Assembly: GCF_001742745.1 (NCBI RefSeq)
Contig: NZ_MJAK01000001.1
Span: 186,001-250,000, forward strand
Source: Curtobacterium sp. ER1/6
Lineage (GTDB): Bacteria > Actinomycetota > Actinomycetes > Actinomycetales > Microbacteriaceae
DNA length: 64,000 bases
Direction of reading: 5' to 3'
Translations under genes and position numbers: made by a program
The notes under the pieces: model-generated
The model's input: only the letters and a program-made list of their open reading frames with translations
The model's database searches: none
Told to the model about the DNA's origin: nothing
Shown: one piece after another, positions 45,784 to 54,096 of the stretch
Layout: each line of letters starts with the position of its first letter
How positions within the stretch are numbered: the first letter of the stretch is position 1

Positions 45784-46716
45784 TCACGCACTCGGGAGCG
45801 TGTACCCACCCGCATCGTCGCCGACGGCCAGTCCGTCGCGGAGCAGCGAGGTGAGTGCACGCTCCCGCTGTGCGTCGTCGGGCCAGACGAGGTCGATGTC
45901 GGAGCGCAGCACCGGCACGTCGCTCGACCGCAGCTCGGCCATGATCAGGCCCCGCACCTGCCGGTCGCTCCCGGCGAACCGCGCCTGCTTCGGGGCCCGC
46001 GGCCCGTCGTGCTCGGGGTAGCCGGCCGCCCGCCACGCGCACCGGTCGGCGATCGGGCAGGCGTCGCACGCAGGGGAGCGGGCGACGCAGACGAGCGCGC
46101 CGAGCTCCATCACCGCGGCGTTCGTCGCGGCGGCGTCGGCACGGTCCGCCGGCAGCACCGACTCCATGAGCGGCAGGTCCTGCTTGGCCTTCGCGGGGCC
46201 CGGCTCGGCGTGGCCGAGGACCGAGCGGGCGAGCACCCGGCGGACGTTGACGTCGACGACCGGGTGCCGGTCGCCGTACGCGAAGACCGCCACCGCTCGC
46301 GCGGTGTAGTCGCCGATCCCGGGGAGTGCGAGCAGGGCGTCGACGTCGCGCGGGACGACGTTGTCGTGCCGCTCGGCGATCGCCGTCGCGGCCGCGTGGA
46401 GCGCGAGGGCGCGCCGCGGGTAGCCGAGCCGGTCCCAGGCGCGCACCGCGTCCGCCGGGGGTGACGCCGCGAGGTCCGCAGGGGTCGGCCAGCGGGTGAG
46501 CCACGCCTCCAGTCGGGGGACCACCCGCGCCACCTGCGTCTGCTGCAGCATGATCTCGCTCACCAGCGTGCCCCACGCGGGGAAGCCGGGGCGGCGCCAG
46601 GGGAGGTCCCGCGCCTCGGCGCGGAACCAGGCGACGAGCGGGGTGGCGAGGTCGGGGCGGGTCACGCCGGTCGCGTCGTCCACAGACGGCCGGGAGGCTG
46701 CGCTCGCGTTCACCAC
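45784..46716 (-). CDS. mutY: A/G-specific adenine glycosylase
   Basis: 310 residues. Removes adenine mispaired with 8-oxoguanine. The catalytic Glu is in SEIMLQQTQVARV, the helix-hairpin-helix is LPGIGDYTARAVAVFAYG, and the catalytic Asp is in VVDVNVRRVL. The [4Fe-4S] cluster ligands follow as C-x6-C-x2-C-x5-C (CVARSPACDACPIADRC). The C-terminal MutT-like 8-oxoG recognition domain is short, as in other actinobacterial MutY. It faces the 46736 gene head to head, with only 19 bases between the starts. Confidence 0.95.
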   Translation of the reverse strand: MVNASAASRPSVDDATGVTRPDLATPLVAWFRAEARDLPWRRPGFPAWGTLVSEIMLQQTQVARVVPRLEAWLTRWPTPADLAASPPADAVRAWDRLGYPRRALALHAAATAIAERHDNVVPRDVDALLALPGIGDYTARAVAVFAYGDRHPVVDVNVRRVLARSVLGHAEPGPAKAKQDLPLMESVLPADRADAAATNAAVMELGALVCVARSPACDACPIADRCAWRAAGYPEHDGPRAPKQARFAGSDRQVRGLIMAELRSSDVPVLRSDIDLVWPDDAQRERALTSLLRDGLAVGDDAGGYTLPSA

Positions 46717-46723
46717 GACAGCC

Positions 46724-46729
46724 TACGGT
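46724..46729 (+). promoter_or_regulatory. -10 box of a leaderless-type promoter (46736 gene)
   Basis: TACGGT ends six bases before ATG 46736 within the 19-base space to the divergent mutY start. Confidence 0.5.
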
Positions 46730-46735
46730 GGGTGC

Positions 46736-47182
46736 ATGGCACGCTGGGCACCGCAAGAGACCGACACGATGGCTGCGATCGCGGGCGAGGTGATCGCGCA
46801 GGTCGGGACGAACCGCACCGTCGTCGGCATCGACGGGCAGGAGGGCACCGACCTCGAGCGCGTCGCCGCCGCACTGGTCACGGGCTTCCAGCAGCACGGC
46901 GTCTCCGCGATGGCCGCGGCCGCTCCGTCGCCCGATGCGGACGTCCTGCGCTCGGACGTCGTCACGCCGTTCCGGACGACGGGTGCGGGCGAGGGCGTCC
47001 TGGTCGTGCACGGACAGGGGCTGCTCGCAGCGGGCGCCCGGGGCCTCTGGCGCTGGTCGCTGTGGGTCGAGCAGGAGACCGGCCGTCTCGAGCGTCGTGC
47101 CGACGTGAAGATCGCCGCGTCCGCGGTGCTCGACGTCACCGACCCGGAGCATCCCCGTCGCGAGTGGAACGACGCCTGCTGA
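46736..47182 (+). CDS. Uridine-kinase-like protein with a ruined P-loop
   Basis: 148 residues of unknown function. TVVGIDGQEGTDLE at residues 28-41 lies exactly where nucleoside/uridine kinases have GIDGxSGSGKTT; here Gly, Lys and Thr are replaced by Asp39, Leu40 and Glu41. Later segments DVVTPFRTTGAGEGVLVVHGQGLL and WSLWVEQE resemble the strand and helix order of the kinase fold. ATP binding is unlikely. It has its own leaderless-type promoter, is divergent from mutY and precedes truB by 66 bases. The family link is a pattern reading, not proven. Confidence 0.6.
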   Translation: MARWAPQETDTMAAIAGEVIAQVGTNRTVVGIDGQEGTDLERVAAALVTGFQQHGVSAMAAAAPSPDADVLRSDVVTPFRTTGAGEGVLVVHGQGLLAAGARGLWRWSLWVEQETGRLERRADVKIAASAVLDVTDPEHPRREWNDAC

Positions 47183-47236
47183 GACGGGAGGTCCCGACGC
47201 GGTCTCCCGCGCCCGCTCCGGCGCGGGCGGCGCTGG

Positions 47237-47242
47237 TACCCT
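47237..47242 (+). promoter_or_regulatory. -10 box of a leaderless-type promoter (truB)
   Basis: TACCCT ends six bases before the GTG at 47249. No ribosome binding site is seen. Confidence 0.5.
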
Positions 47243-47248
47243 CGTCCG

Positions 47249-48208
47249 GTGCTCGCTACCGCGCCTGACGGCATCCTCCTCGTCGACAAGCCGCAGGGCA
47301 TCTCCAGCCACCGGGTCGTCTCGATCGCACGACGGCGGCTCGGGCTGAAGAAGATCGGGCACGCGGGCACCCTCGACCCGATGGCGACGGGGCTCCTGCT
47401 CCTCGGCGCCGGTCCCTCGACCCGGTTGCTCACGCACCTGGTCGGTCTCGGCAAGACCTACACCGCGACGATCCGGCTCGGCGTGGCAACGGACTCGGAC
47501 GACGCCGACGGCGCGCCGACATCGGTGACGGGCGTCCTCGGCACCGACGTGTCGGAGGACGCGGTCGAGCGGGCGGTCGCCGCCCAGCGGGGCGTCATCG
47601 ACCAGGTGCCGTCGACCGTCAGCGCGATCAAGGTCGACGGCCGTCGGGCGTACGACCTCGCGCGGAAGGGCGAGGAGGTCGTGCTGCGCTCGCGCACGGT
47701 CACCGTGTCGCGCTTCGACGTCACCGGTCGGACCGACCACACGGTCACGGTGGACGGCACCGAGGTGGCCGTGGTCGACCTCGACGTGGTCGTCGACTGC
47801 TCGTCGGGCACCTACGTCCGCGCACTCGCCCGGGACGTCGGGGCCACGCTCGGTACCGGCGCCCACCTCGTCGCCCTCCGCCGCACGGCCGTCGGACCGT
47901 TCGACGTGGCGGACGCGGTCGACCTCGAGGACGACGACGTCCACGTCGCCGGGGCGCTCCAGCGACCGGCCGACGTCGCCCGGCGGCTGTTCGACGTCGT
48001 GACGCTCGACGCGGCGGCCGCAAAGGACCTGACCGACGGCAAGCGGGTCGCCGCCGACCACCCCGACAGCGACGGTCCGGTGGCCGCGATCGCCCGGGGC
48101 GGGGACCGCCTCGTGGGCCTCGTCTCCGTCCGGCGCGGACTCCTCCGGGTCATCACCAACTTCCCGGCACCGTCCGTGCCGGGGCCGAGCGCAGGGACAG
48201 ACGCGTGA
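47249..48208 (+). CDS. truB: tRNA pseudouridine(55) synthase
   Basis: 319 residues. Makes pseudouridine at position 55 of the tRNA T-arm. Motif I is ILLVDKPQGISSHRVV, the catalytic Asp is in HAGTLDPMATGLLLL, and later motifs GRRAYDLARKG and CSSGTYVRALARDVG are present. It has a C-terminal PUA-like domain. GTG 47249 is in leaderless position. Its stop overlaps the GTG of the following membrane protein by four bases. The usual rbfA-truB neighbourhood is broken here by mutY and the kinase-like gene. Confidence 0.96.
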   Translation: MLATAPDGILLVDKPQGISSHRVVSIARRRLGLKKIGHAGTLDPMATGLLLLGAGPSTRLLTHLVGLGKTYTATIRLGVATDSDDADGAPTSVTGVLGTDVSEDAVERAVAAQRGVIDQVPSTVSAIKVDGRRAYDLARKGEEVVLRSRTVTVSRFDVTGRTDHTVTVDGTEVAVVDLDVVVDCSSGTYVRALARDVGATLGTGAHLVALRRTAVGPFDVADAVDLEDDDVHVAGALQRPADVARRLFDVVTLDAAAAKDLTDGKRVAADHPDSDGPVAAIARGGDRLVGLVSVRRGLLRVITNFPAPSVPGPSAGTDA

Positions 48209-48570
48209 TCGAGTGGTTCATGTGGGTGCAGCTCACCGTCACCGTCGTGGCGGGGCTGTTCGCCGTCGTCGTGGGGTTGATCGGGTGGAAGCCGAACGAC
48301 TACACGGTCGGCTCGCTCGCGCTCATCGAACTGCTGCTCGTCGCGCAGGGCGTGGTCTCGCTCGTCCTCCCCGCGGTCGGGAGCCCGCCGCAGGGCAACG
48401 GACTCGAGTTCGGCGTGTACGCGGTGTCGGTGCTCCTGGTGCCGCCCGCCGCGATCCTCTGGGCGCTCGTCGACCGCACGCGGTGGAGCACGGTGGTCCT
48501 CGGTGCCGGGGCGTTCACCGTCGCGGTGATGGTCTACCGGATGTACCAGATCTGGTTCGCACTGAACTGA
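48205..48570 (+). CDS. Small integral membrane protein, unknown function
   Basis: 121 residues with four predicted membrane helices (about 5-27, 35-57, 66-88, 94-115) and short loops. No known motif was recognised. It overlaps truB by four bases (GTGA) and so is translated with it. Its topology resembles the next gene's product, which has its own promoter. Both lie between truB and ribF. Confidence 0.75.
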   Translation: MIEWFMWVQLTVTVVAGLFAVVVGLIGWKPNDYTVGSLALIELLLVAQGVVSLVLPAVGSPPQGNGLEFGVYAVSVLLVPPAAILWALVDRTRWSTVVLGAGAFTVAVMVYRMYQIWFALN

Positions 48571-48635
48571 CCCGGGGTCGCTGCGGCCGCCCGTGCGTGA
48601 CGACACCGGCGTCCGCGGTCGTCGTCGGCCGTCGG

Positions 48636-48641
48636 TAGACT
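48636..48641 (+). promoter_or_regulatory. -10 box of a leaderless-type promoter (48649 gene)
   Basis: TAGACT ends seven bases before GTG 48649. Confidence 0.5.
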
Positions 48642-48648
48642 CGACGCC

Positions 48649-49089
48649 GTGGCGAACAGATCCTCCCTCGCGACCGGCGTCGGCCGGGTCCTCATCGCCG
48701 TGTACGGCATCCTCGCCCTGGCGGCGACCGGGCGGAGCGTCGTCCAGATCATCGAGAAGTTCTCGTTCGCTCCGTTCGCGTACACGCTCAGCGCGGTGGC
48801 GGCCGTCGTCTACATCGTCGCCATGATCGCGCTCATCGTGCCCGGCCGGGCGTGGTACCGCGTGGCCTGCGTGACGATCGGCTTCGAGATGGCGGGGGTC
48901 CTCGTCGTCGGCACGCTGTCCCTGGTCGACCGGCAGCTGTTCCCGGACGACACCGTCTGGTCGTACTACGGCCTCGGGTACGTCTTCGCGCCGCTCGTCC
49001 TGCCGATCGCCGGCCTGTGGTGGCTGCGCAAGCACCACCGCGCCGCCGCCGCGGAGCCGACGCGCGCCACCGTCACGGCAGGCGAGTAG
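48649..49089 (+). CDS. Four-helix membrane protein, unknown function
   Basis: 146 residues, with helices near 9-29, 43-65, 71-93 and 108-128, and a basic/Ala-rich C terminus (KHHRAAAAEP). The run WSYYGLGYVFAPLVLPIAGLWWL is notable. No catalytic motif was recognised. The leaderless-type promoter and ten-base distance to ribF suggest co-transcription with ribF, but no link to flavin metabolism is visible. Confidence 0.75.
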   Translation: MANRSSLATGVGRVLIAVYGILALAATGRSVVQIIEKFSFAPFAYTLSAVAAVVYIVAMIALIVPGRAWYRVACVTIGFEMAGVLVVGTLSLVDRQLFPDDTVWSYYGLGYVFAPLVLPIAGLWWLRKHHRAAAAEPTRATVTAGE

Positions 49090-49099
49090 GGGCGGGGCC

Positions 49100-50065
49100 G
49101 TGCAGTTCTACGACGACATCGCCGACGTGGCGCAGGGCTTCGGCCCGAGCGCGGTGACGATCGGCAAGTTCGACGGCGTGCACGTCGGTCACCGGGCGGT
49201 CATCGCGCACCTCGAACGGGCCGCCCGCGAACACGACCTGGTGTCGACCGTCGTGACCTTCGACCGGCACCCGCTGAGCGTCATCGACCCGGACCGCGTG
49301 CCGCCGGCGCTCACGAGCACGGCGCAGCGGCGGGAGCTGCTCGAGGGCATCGGCGTCGACGCGATGCTGCTCCTGCGCTTCGACCAGGACCTGCAGTCCC
49401 GGGCGCCGGAGGCGTTCGTCTCCGAGATCCTCGTCGACACCCTGCACGCCGAACTCGTGTTCGTCGGCAGCGACTTCCGCTTCGGTGCACGCGGCGCCGG
49501 GGACGTCGCCCTGCTGCGGCAGCTGGGCGAGCAGCACGGCTTCCGGGTCGAGCTCATCGACGACGTCGACCTGCGCGACGACGTCCGGGCTGCCGACGAA
49601 CGGCGCGTGTCCTCCACCTGGATCCGCGAGCTCCTCGGCGACGGGCGTGTGGCCGAGGCCGCGCGACTGCTCGGTCGCGAGCACGCGGTGCGGAGCACGG
49701 TCGTGCACGGCAACCAGCGCGGCCGGGCCATGGGGTACCCGACGGCGAACCTCGACCCGGCGTGCGAGGGGTTCGTCCCCGCCGACGGTGTGTACGCCGC
49801 ACGGGTGCTGCACGACGGCACGGTCTACCCGGCTGCCGTGTCGGTCGGCAACAACCCGACGTTCGAGGGTGTGCCGGCGAAGCAGATCGAGGCGCACCTG
49901 CTCGACGTCGACATCGACCTGTACGACGACACCATCTCGGTGCTGTTCGTCTCGTACGTCCGGGGCATGGTGGCCTTCTCGTCGATGGACGAACTCGCGG
50001 CGCAGATGCGGCAGGACGACCTGGACATCCGGCTGCTGCTCGGGATGGCTGCGCCGGTCCAGTAG
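49100..50065 (+). CDS. ribF: Bifunctional riboflavin kinase / FAD synthetase
   Basis: 321 residues. The N-terminal nucleotidyltransferase (FAD synthetase) has TIGKFDGVHVGHRAVI and later RVSSTWIRELL; the C-terminal riboflavin kinase has GNQRGRAMGYPTANL and VSVGNNPTF. It makes FMN and FAD from riboflavin and ATP. No FMN riboswitch is seen upstream. The start is GTG 49100 after GGGGCGGGGCC, a weak site, so coupling to the upstream membrane gene is likely. A very long hairpin follows. Confidence 0.96.
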   Translation: MQFYDDIADVAQGFGPSAVTIGKFDGVHVGHRAVIAHLERAAREHDLVSTVVTFDRHPLSVIDPDRVPPALTSTAQRRELLEGIGVDAMLLLRFDQDLQSRAPEAFVSEILVDTLHAELVFVGSDFRFGARGAGDVALLRQLGEQHGFRVELIDDVDLRDDVRAADERRVSSTWIRELLGDGRVAEAARLLGREHAVRSTVVHGNQRGRAMGYPTANLDPACEGFVPADGVYAARVLHDGTVYPAAVSVGNNPTFEGVPAKQIEAHLLDVDIDLYDDTISVLFVSYVRGMVAFSSMDELAAQMRQDDLDIRLLLGMAAPVQ

Positions 50066-50071
50066 CACCCG

Positions 50072-50135
50072 CCGCACGACGGAAGGCACCTCGCGCCACG
50101 TGTTCACGTGGTGCCAGGTGCCTTCGGTCGTGCGG
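50072..50135. terminator. 31-pair inverted repeat between convergent ribF and DUF349 gene
   Basis: The arms 50072-50102 and 50105-50135 are reverse complements at 28 of 31 positions, separated by only two bases. The centre reads CCACGTGTTCACGTGG. The hairpin begins seven bases after the ribF stop and ends 33 bases before the DUF349 stop, so it can end transcription from both sides. There are no T-runs. Confidence 0.7.
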
Positions 50136-50168
50136 GAGCGGATCGGACCGCGCTGCGCTGCTGCCGGA

Positions 50169-51401
50169 TCAGCCGCCGAGCGCGTCCAGCCAGATCTTGC
50201 GCGCGTCGAGGGCTTCCTGCGCCTCCTTGATCCTGCGCGCGTCGCCCGATGCCTGCGCGGCCTCGAGCTCCGACTGCAGCTTGCCGATGGCGTCCTCGAG
50301 CTGGCTCGCGAGCCCCGTCTGCCGGGCCTTGCGCTCCGGGTCGGATGCCTTCCAGTGCTCGTCCTCGAGGCTGCGCACGTGGTCCTCGACGGCGCGGAGA
50401 CGGTCCTCGATGCGACGGACGTCGCCACGCGGGACCTTCCCGATCTCGTCCCAGCGACGCTGGATGTCCGTCAGGGTCCGACGGGCAGCGACCCGGTCCC
50501 GCTGCTGCAGGAGCGGCTCGGCCTCGGTGATGAGGGCCTGCTTCGCGACGAGGTTGGCGGAGTACTCCTCGTTCTCCACCGCGACCTCGGCGTGCCGCTG
50601 TTCGAACAGGACGTCACCCGCGGCCTTGAACCGGGCCCAGAGGGCGTCGTCGTGGCGCTTGCCGGCGCGACCGGCACGCTTCCAGTCGTCGAGCAGTTCC
50701 CGGTAGGCGGGGATGCCGTCGGACCCACGGGTCGACAGCGCCTCGGCCTGCTGGACGAGCTCCTGCTTGCGGTTGCGGGCGTCGCGGTGCTGCGCGTCGA
50801 GTTCCGAGTAGAACGCACGGCGGTGCTGGTCGACGGTCGAGCGCGCCGCGCGGAACCGCTTCCAGAGCTCGTTCGCCTCGTTCTTCGGGAGGCGCGGGCC
50901 GTCGTGCTGGTGCTGCTGCCAGCGGGCGAACACGTCGTCGAGCTGCGCGGTGATCTGCTTCCACTGCGCGCGCGCCGGGTCGACGGCGGCGAGGGACTCG
51001 GCCTCGTCCACCAGTGCCGCGCGGTACGCGAGGGCGTCGGTGAGCGCCTGCTGGGCCTGGGCGGCCTGTTCCTGCGTGAGCGAGCCGAGCTGCTCCGACA
51101 GTGCGGCGACGCGGTTCTCGAGCGACCGCAGGTCGCCGACCACGCGGGCCTCCGACACCTGCGTGCGGAGGTGCTCCACGGTGCGGGCGACGTCGTTCGC
51201 CGAGGCGCCGCGCTGCACACGCTGCTCGGCGATCTTCACCTGCCCCTCGAGGTCGGCGTACTTGCGCGCGAAGTACGCGAGGGCCTCGTCCGGGGTGGCG
51301 TCGGGGTACTCACCGACCGCCTTCTCGGTGTCCTCGTACCGGACGTACACCGTCCCGTTCTCGTCGACCCGGCCCCAGGTCGTTGCTTCGTCAGGTCCCA
51401 C
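50169..51401 (-). CDS. DUF349 domain protein
   Basis: 410 residues, almost entirely helical and highly charged. Repeated DUF349 units are seen, for example LWKRFRAARSTVDQHRRAFY, LWARFKAAGDVLFEQRHAEV and RWDEIGKVPRGDVRRIEDRL. The N terminus has a separate small domain (TTWGRVDENGTVYVRYEDTE). DUF349 proteins are linked in some species to cell wall or ribosome functions, but the role here is unknown. GTG start at 51399-51401. A 135-base gap separates it from the upstream cyclophilin gene, also on the minus strand. Confidence 0.87.
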   Translation of the reverse strand: MGPDEATTWGRVDENGTVYVRYEDTEKAVGEYPDATPDEALAYFARKYADLEGQVKIAEQRVQRGASANDVARTVEHLRTQVSEARVVGDLRSLENRVAALSEQLGSLTQEQAAQAQQALTDALAYRAALVDEAESLAAVDPARAQWKQITAQLDDVFARWQQHQHDGPRLPKNEANELWKRFRAARSTVDQHRRAFYSELDAQHRDARNRKQELVQQAEALSTRGSDGIPAYRELLDDWKRAGRAGKRHDDALWARFKAAGDVLFEQRHAEVAVENEEYSANLVAKQALITEAEPLLQQRDRVAARRTLTDIQRRWDEIGKVPRGDVRRIEDRLRAVEDHVRSLEDEHWKASDPERKARQTGLASQLEDAIGKLQSELEAAQASGDARRIKEAQEALDARKIWLDALGG

Positions 51402-51536
51402 AGGTCTCGCCTCGATCGTGGTAGTGCATCGCCGACGTCCCCGTCGGCACGGTCAGGTCGTCAGCCTATTGCACAGGAGGGCGGTCGGGACCAGCGGCGC
51501 GTGCGGCCTGTGGACGACGCGCCGACGACCGGGGCG

Positions 51537-52349
51537 CTAGTCGGCCTTCCGGATGGTCGCACCGGTGATCGTGGTCGCGACCTCCGGCTCCCCGGTCCCG
51601 TCCGAGCCCGCCGACCGGATGCCCTTCGAGGTGATCTGCGACTCGAGGTCGTCGAGTCCGCTGGTGACCTTGCCGACGACCGTGTACCCGCCGGTCGACC
51701 CGTCGAGGGTGGTGTCCCCGTAGACGATGAAGAACTGGGTCGACTGCGAGTACGGCGACGCGCCTCGGGCGATCGCCAGCGTGCCCGCCGGGTACTCCCC
51801 GTCGCTCGGCACGTTCTCGAGCGGCCCGTACTCGAACCCGGCGTCGCCCGTGCCGTCGCCGTTCGCCGAGCCGCACTGGAGGAACCGGAAGCCCTTGCCG
51901 TCGGCGAGCCGGTGGCAGGTGGTGTCCCGGTAGAACTGCTCGCGGATGAGGTCGATCTCAACGCTCGCCGCCTGCGGGGCCGCCGCGCCGTCGAGTTCGA
52001 TCCCCAGTCGGACGTCCTCGTTCAGGGTGAGCGTGCCGGTCCAGCGCTTCCCCTCGGCGATGTCCTTGCTCGGCACCTTCCCCGTGTTGCCCGCCGTGGC
52101 GCTGGCGGAGGGCGTGGGCGTCGCGGTGGCGGACGCGGACGCGTCGGTGTCGCGGGGGGCCTGCGCACCGGCGAACGCCAACTGCGACCCGGTCGCGAGG
52201 GCGGCGACGAGCACGAGCACACCGACCCCGACCACGTCGTCCCGCCGGCGACGGCGACGCTGCCGCTCGTGCAGGCCCTGACGGGCCTGGTACAGACGGA
52301 GACGCTCACGCGCCTCACGGTTGTCACGCGCCTGGTTCTTCGGTGCCAC
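51537..52349 (-). CDS. Cyclophilin-type peptidyl-prolyl isomerase, membrane-anchored
   Basis: 270 residues from a GTG at 52347-52349. A basic N terminus (REARERLRLYQARQG, RRRRRR) precedes one membrane helix (about 43-60), then a Ser/Thr/Pro/Ala linker and an extracellular cyclophilin domain from about residue 100. Active-site parts are REQFYRDTTCHRLADG (Arg kept; Cys in place of Phe), FRFLQCGS, and SQSTQFFIVYGD. The two cysteines are usual in actinobacterial secreted cyclophilins and may pair. It probably acts in folding of exported proteins. Divergent from rarA, 108 bases apart. Confidence 0.9.
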   Translation of the reverse strand: MAPKNQARDNREARERLRLYQARQGLHERQRRRRRRDDVVGVGVLVLVAALATGSQLAFAGAQAPRDTDASASATATPTPSASATAGNTGKVPSKDIAEGKRWTGTLTLNEDVRLGIELDGAAAPQAASVEIDLIREQFYRDTTCHRLADGKGFRFLQCGSANGDGTGDAGFEYGPLENVPSDGEYPAGTLAIARGASPYSQSTQFFIVYGDTTLDGSTGGYTVVGKVTSGLDDLESQITSKGIRSAGSDGTGEPEVATTITGATIRKAD

Positions 52350-52445
52350 GGTGCTGATCGGACCTCTCGTCGACTGTGCCGACGAGCGTAGCGGAACCGT
52401 TCGTGCGCCCGGCCGGGAGGCACGCGGCAGGTCGGTGGGTCGGCC

Positions 52446-52451
52446 TACGAT
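52446..52451 (+). promoter_or_regulatory. -10 box of a leaderless-type promoter (rarA)
   Basis: TACGAT ends six bases before ATG 52458. A copy of the dispersed GGGAGGC motif lies 25 bases further upstream. Confidence 0.5.
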
Positions 52452-52457
52452 CGACAC

Positions 52458-53873
52458 ATGGCAGCGGACAGATCGGGCATGCGTGCGCCCACCACCGGCG
52501 GTCGCGCCGGGCTGGCGCAGGGCTCCGTCCCGCTCGCGGTGCGGATGCGTCCGACCAGCCTCGACGAGGTCGCCGGGCAGCAGCACCTGCTCGGCCGGGG
52601 GAGTCCGCTCGTGCAGCTCGCGACGGGGACGCGCGAGAACCCCGGCGGGGTCTCCGTGATCCTCTGGGGACCGCCCGGCACCGGCAAGACGACCCTCGCG
52701 CAGGCCATCGCCCGGCAGTCCGGGCGCGAGTTCGTCGAGCTCTCCGCCGTCACCGCCGGTGTGAAGGACGTGCGCGAGGTCATGGAGAAGGCACTCACCC
52801 ACCGCGACCTCTACGGGTCGACCACGGTGCTCTTCCTCGACGAGATCCACCGCTTCAGCAAGGCCCAGCAGGACGCCCTGCTGCCGGGCGTCGAGAACGG
52901 ATGGGTGATCCTCATCGCGGCGACGACCGAGAACCCGTCGTTCTCCGTCATCTCGCCGCTGCTGTCTCGCTCGCTCCTGCTCACGCTGCAGCCCCTGACC
53001 GACGAGGACCTCGGCATGCTCGTCGACCGGGCGGTCGAGGACCCCCGCGGCCTCGGCGGGTCCGTGGTGCTCGGCGACGACGCACGCTCGGCCATCGTCC
53101 GGCTCTCCTCCGGGGACGCCCGGCGTGCACTCACCGCCCTCGAGGCCGCCGCGTCGTCGGCCGTCGCCGCCCGCGCCGGCGACCCGGAGGACGACGACGA
53201 GGACGGCGACGCGCCGCTCGACGGCGTCGAGACGGTTCCGTTGGTCGACGCGGACACGGTCGCCGCGGCCGTCGACCGCGCCCTGCTCCGGTACGACCGG
53301 CAGGGCGACGAGCACTACGACGTCATCAGCGCGTTCATCAAGTCCGTGCGGGGGAGCGACGTCGACGCGGCGCTGCACTACCTCGCTCGCATGATCGAGG
53401 CCGGTGAGGACCCGCGGTTCATCGCCAGGCGGATCATCATCTCGGCGTCGGAGGACATCGGGATGGCCGATCCGCAGGCCCTGCCGATCGCGGTCGCGGC
53501 GGCGCAGGCCGTGCAGCTCATCGGGATGCCCGAGGGGCGCATCCCCCTGGCGGAGGCCGTGGTGTACCTGGCGACGGCGCCGAAGTCGAACGCCGCCTAC
53601 AACGGCGTGAACACCGCGGTCGCCGACGTCCGCGCCGGGCGCATGGGCGTGGTGCCGACGCACCTGCGGGACGCGCACTACCCGGGAGCCAAGCGCCTCG
53701 GCCACGGCAAGGGCTACGTGTACTCGCACGACGCCGAGCACGGCGTGGCGCGGCAGCAGTACCTGCCCGACGTGCTCGAGGGCACCGAGTACTACGCCCC
53801 GACCGGCAACGGCTTCGAGCGCGAGCTCGGCCCGCGGGTCGAGCGGCTCCGGAAGATCACCCGCGGCGAGTAG
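52458..53873 (+). CDS. rarA: Replication-associated recombination protein A (MgsA/WRNIP1 family)
   Basis: 471 residues of the AAA+ clamp-loader-like family acting at stalled replication forks. Walker A is [16 protein letters not shown], Walker [15 protein letters not shown], sensor 1 [12 protein letters not shown]. The C-terminal tetramerisation region contains [22 protein letters not shown] and [11 protein letters not shown], typical of RarA. A short acidic insert ([12 protein letters not shown]) lies in the middle. The ATG is in leaderless position. It precedes rpsD by 223 bases of untranslated leader. Confidence 0.95.
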   Translation: MAADRSGMRAPTTGGRAGLAQGSVPLAVRMRPTSLDEVAGQQHLLGRGSPLVQLATGTRENPGGVSVILWGPPGTGKTTLAQAIARQSGREFVELSAVTAGVKDVREVMEKALTHRDLYGSTTVLFLDEIHRFSKAQQDALLPGVENGWVILIAATTENPSFSVISPLLSRSLLLTLQPLTDEDLGMLVDRAVEDPRGLGGSVVLGDDARSAIVRLSSGDARRALTALEAAASSAVAARAGDPEDDDEDGDAPLDGVETVPLVDADTVAAAVDRALLRYDRQGDEHYDVISAFIKSVRGSDVDAALHYLARMIEAGEDPRFIARRIIISASEDIGMADPQALPIAVAAAQAVQLIGMPEGRIPLAEAVVYLATAPKSNAAYNGVNTAVADVRAGRMGVVPTHLRDAHYPGAKRLGHGKGYVYSHDAEHGVARQQYLPDVLEGTEYYAPTGNGFERELGPRVERLRKITRGE

Positions 53874-53893
53874 GTCCCCACCGGAGATCCTGC

Positions 53894-53899
53894 TACCAT
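53894..53899 (+). promoter_or_regulatory. Candidate -10 box of rpsD
   Basis: TACCAT lies about 198 bases before the rpsD GTG and 20 bases after the rarA stop. It would start the transcript just before a series of hairpins. Confidence 0.45.
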
Positions 53900-53917
53900 T
53901 GCCGAGCCTACGTCCTG

Positions 53918-54033
53918 GTCCTCGCGTGCGGCTGCGCCGAGGACACAGTCCCACTCCGGTGGGACGGGGGCAGAGGTTCGGACTGTAGCCGTCCGATCCC
54001 ACAGGCTCATCCCTCTGGATCCCGTCGTCGGGA
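53918..54033 (+). promoter_or_regulatory. Structured 5' leader of rpsD, candidate autoregulatory element
   Basis: Four hairpins are visible: GTCCTCG/CGAGGAC (53918-53924 with 53938-53944); GTCCCAC/GTGGGAC (53948-53954 with 53959-53965) closed by a UCCG tetraloop of the stable UNCG class; CGGAC/GTCCG (53979-53983 with 53991-53995); and TCCCG/CGGGA (54020-54024 with 54029-54033). The GTGGGA of hairpin 2 can instead pair with TCCCAC at 53997-54002, so two exclusive folds exist. Ribosomal protein S4 represses its own mRNA in several bacteria, which makes this a good candidate; no known motif was matched. Confidence 0.5.
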
Positions 54034-54096
54034 CCGCGCGTACTCGTGCGCACGGTGCCCGTCGAGTCATTCAGTTCAGACAGAGAAAAGGACCCT

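Noticed and set aside
49000-49100. FMN riboswitch in front of ribF
   Set aside because: Only ten bases separate ribF from the preceding gene and no FMN-box elements are seen.
51870-51930. Cys in place of Phe in the cyclophilin FHR motif as evidence of a pseudoenzyme
   Set aside because: The catalytic Arg is kept, and a CHR motif with a second Cys is usual in exported actinobacterial cyclophilins.
53874-54096. A tRNA or small RNA gene in the gap before rpsD
   Set aside because: The hairpins do not form a cloverleaf and no T-loop GTTCGA sequence or CCA-type acceptor is present; a leader explains the region better.
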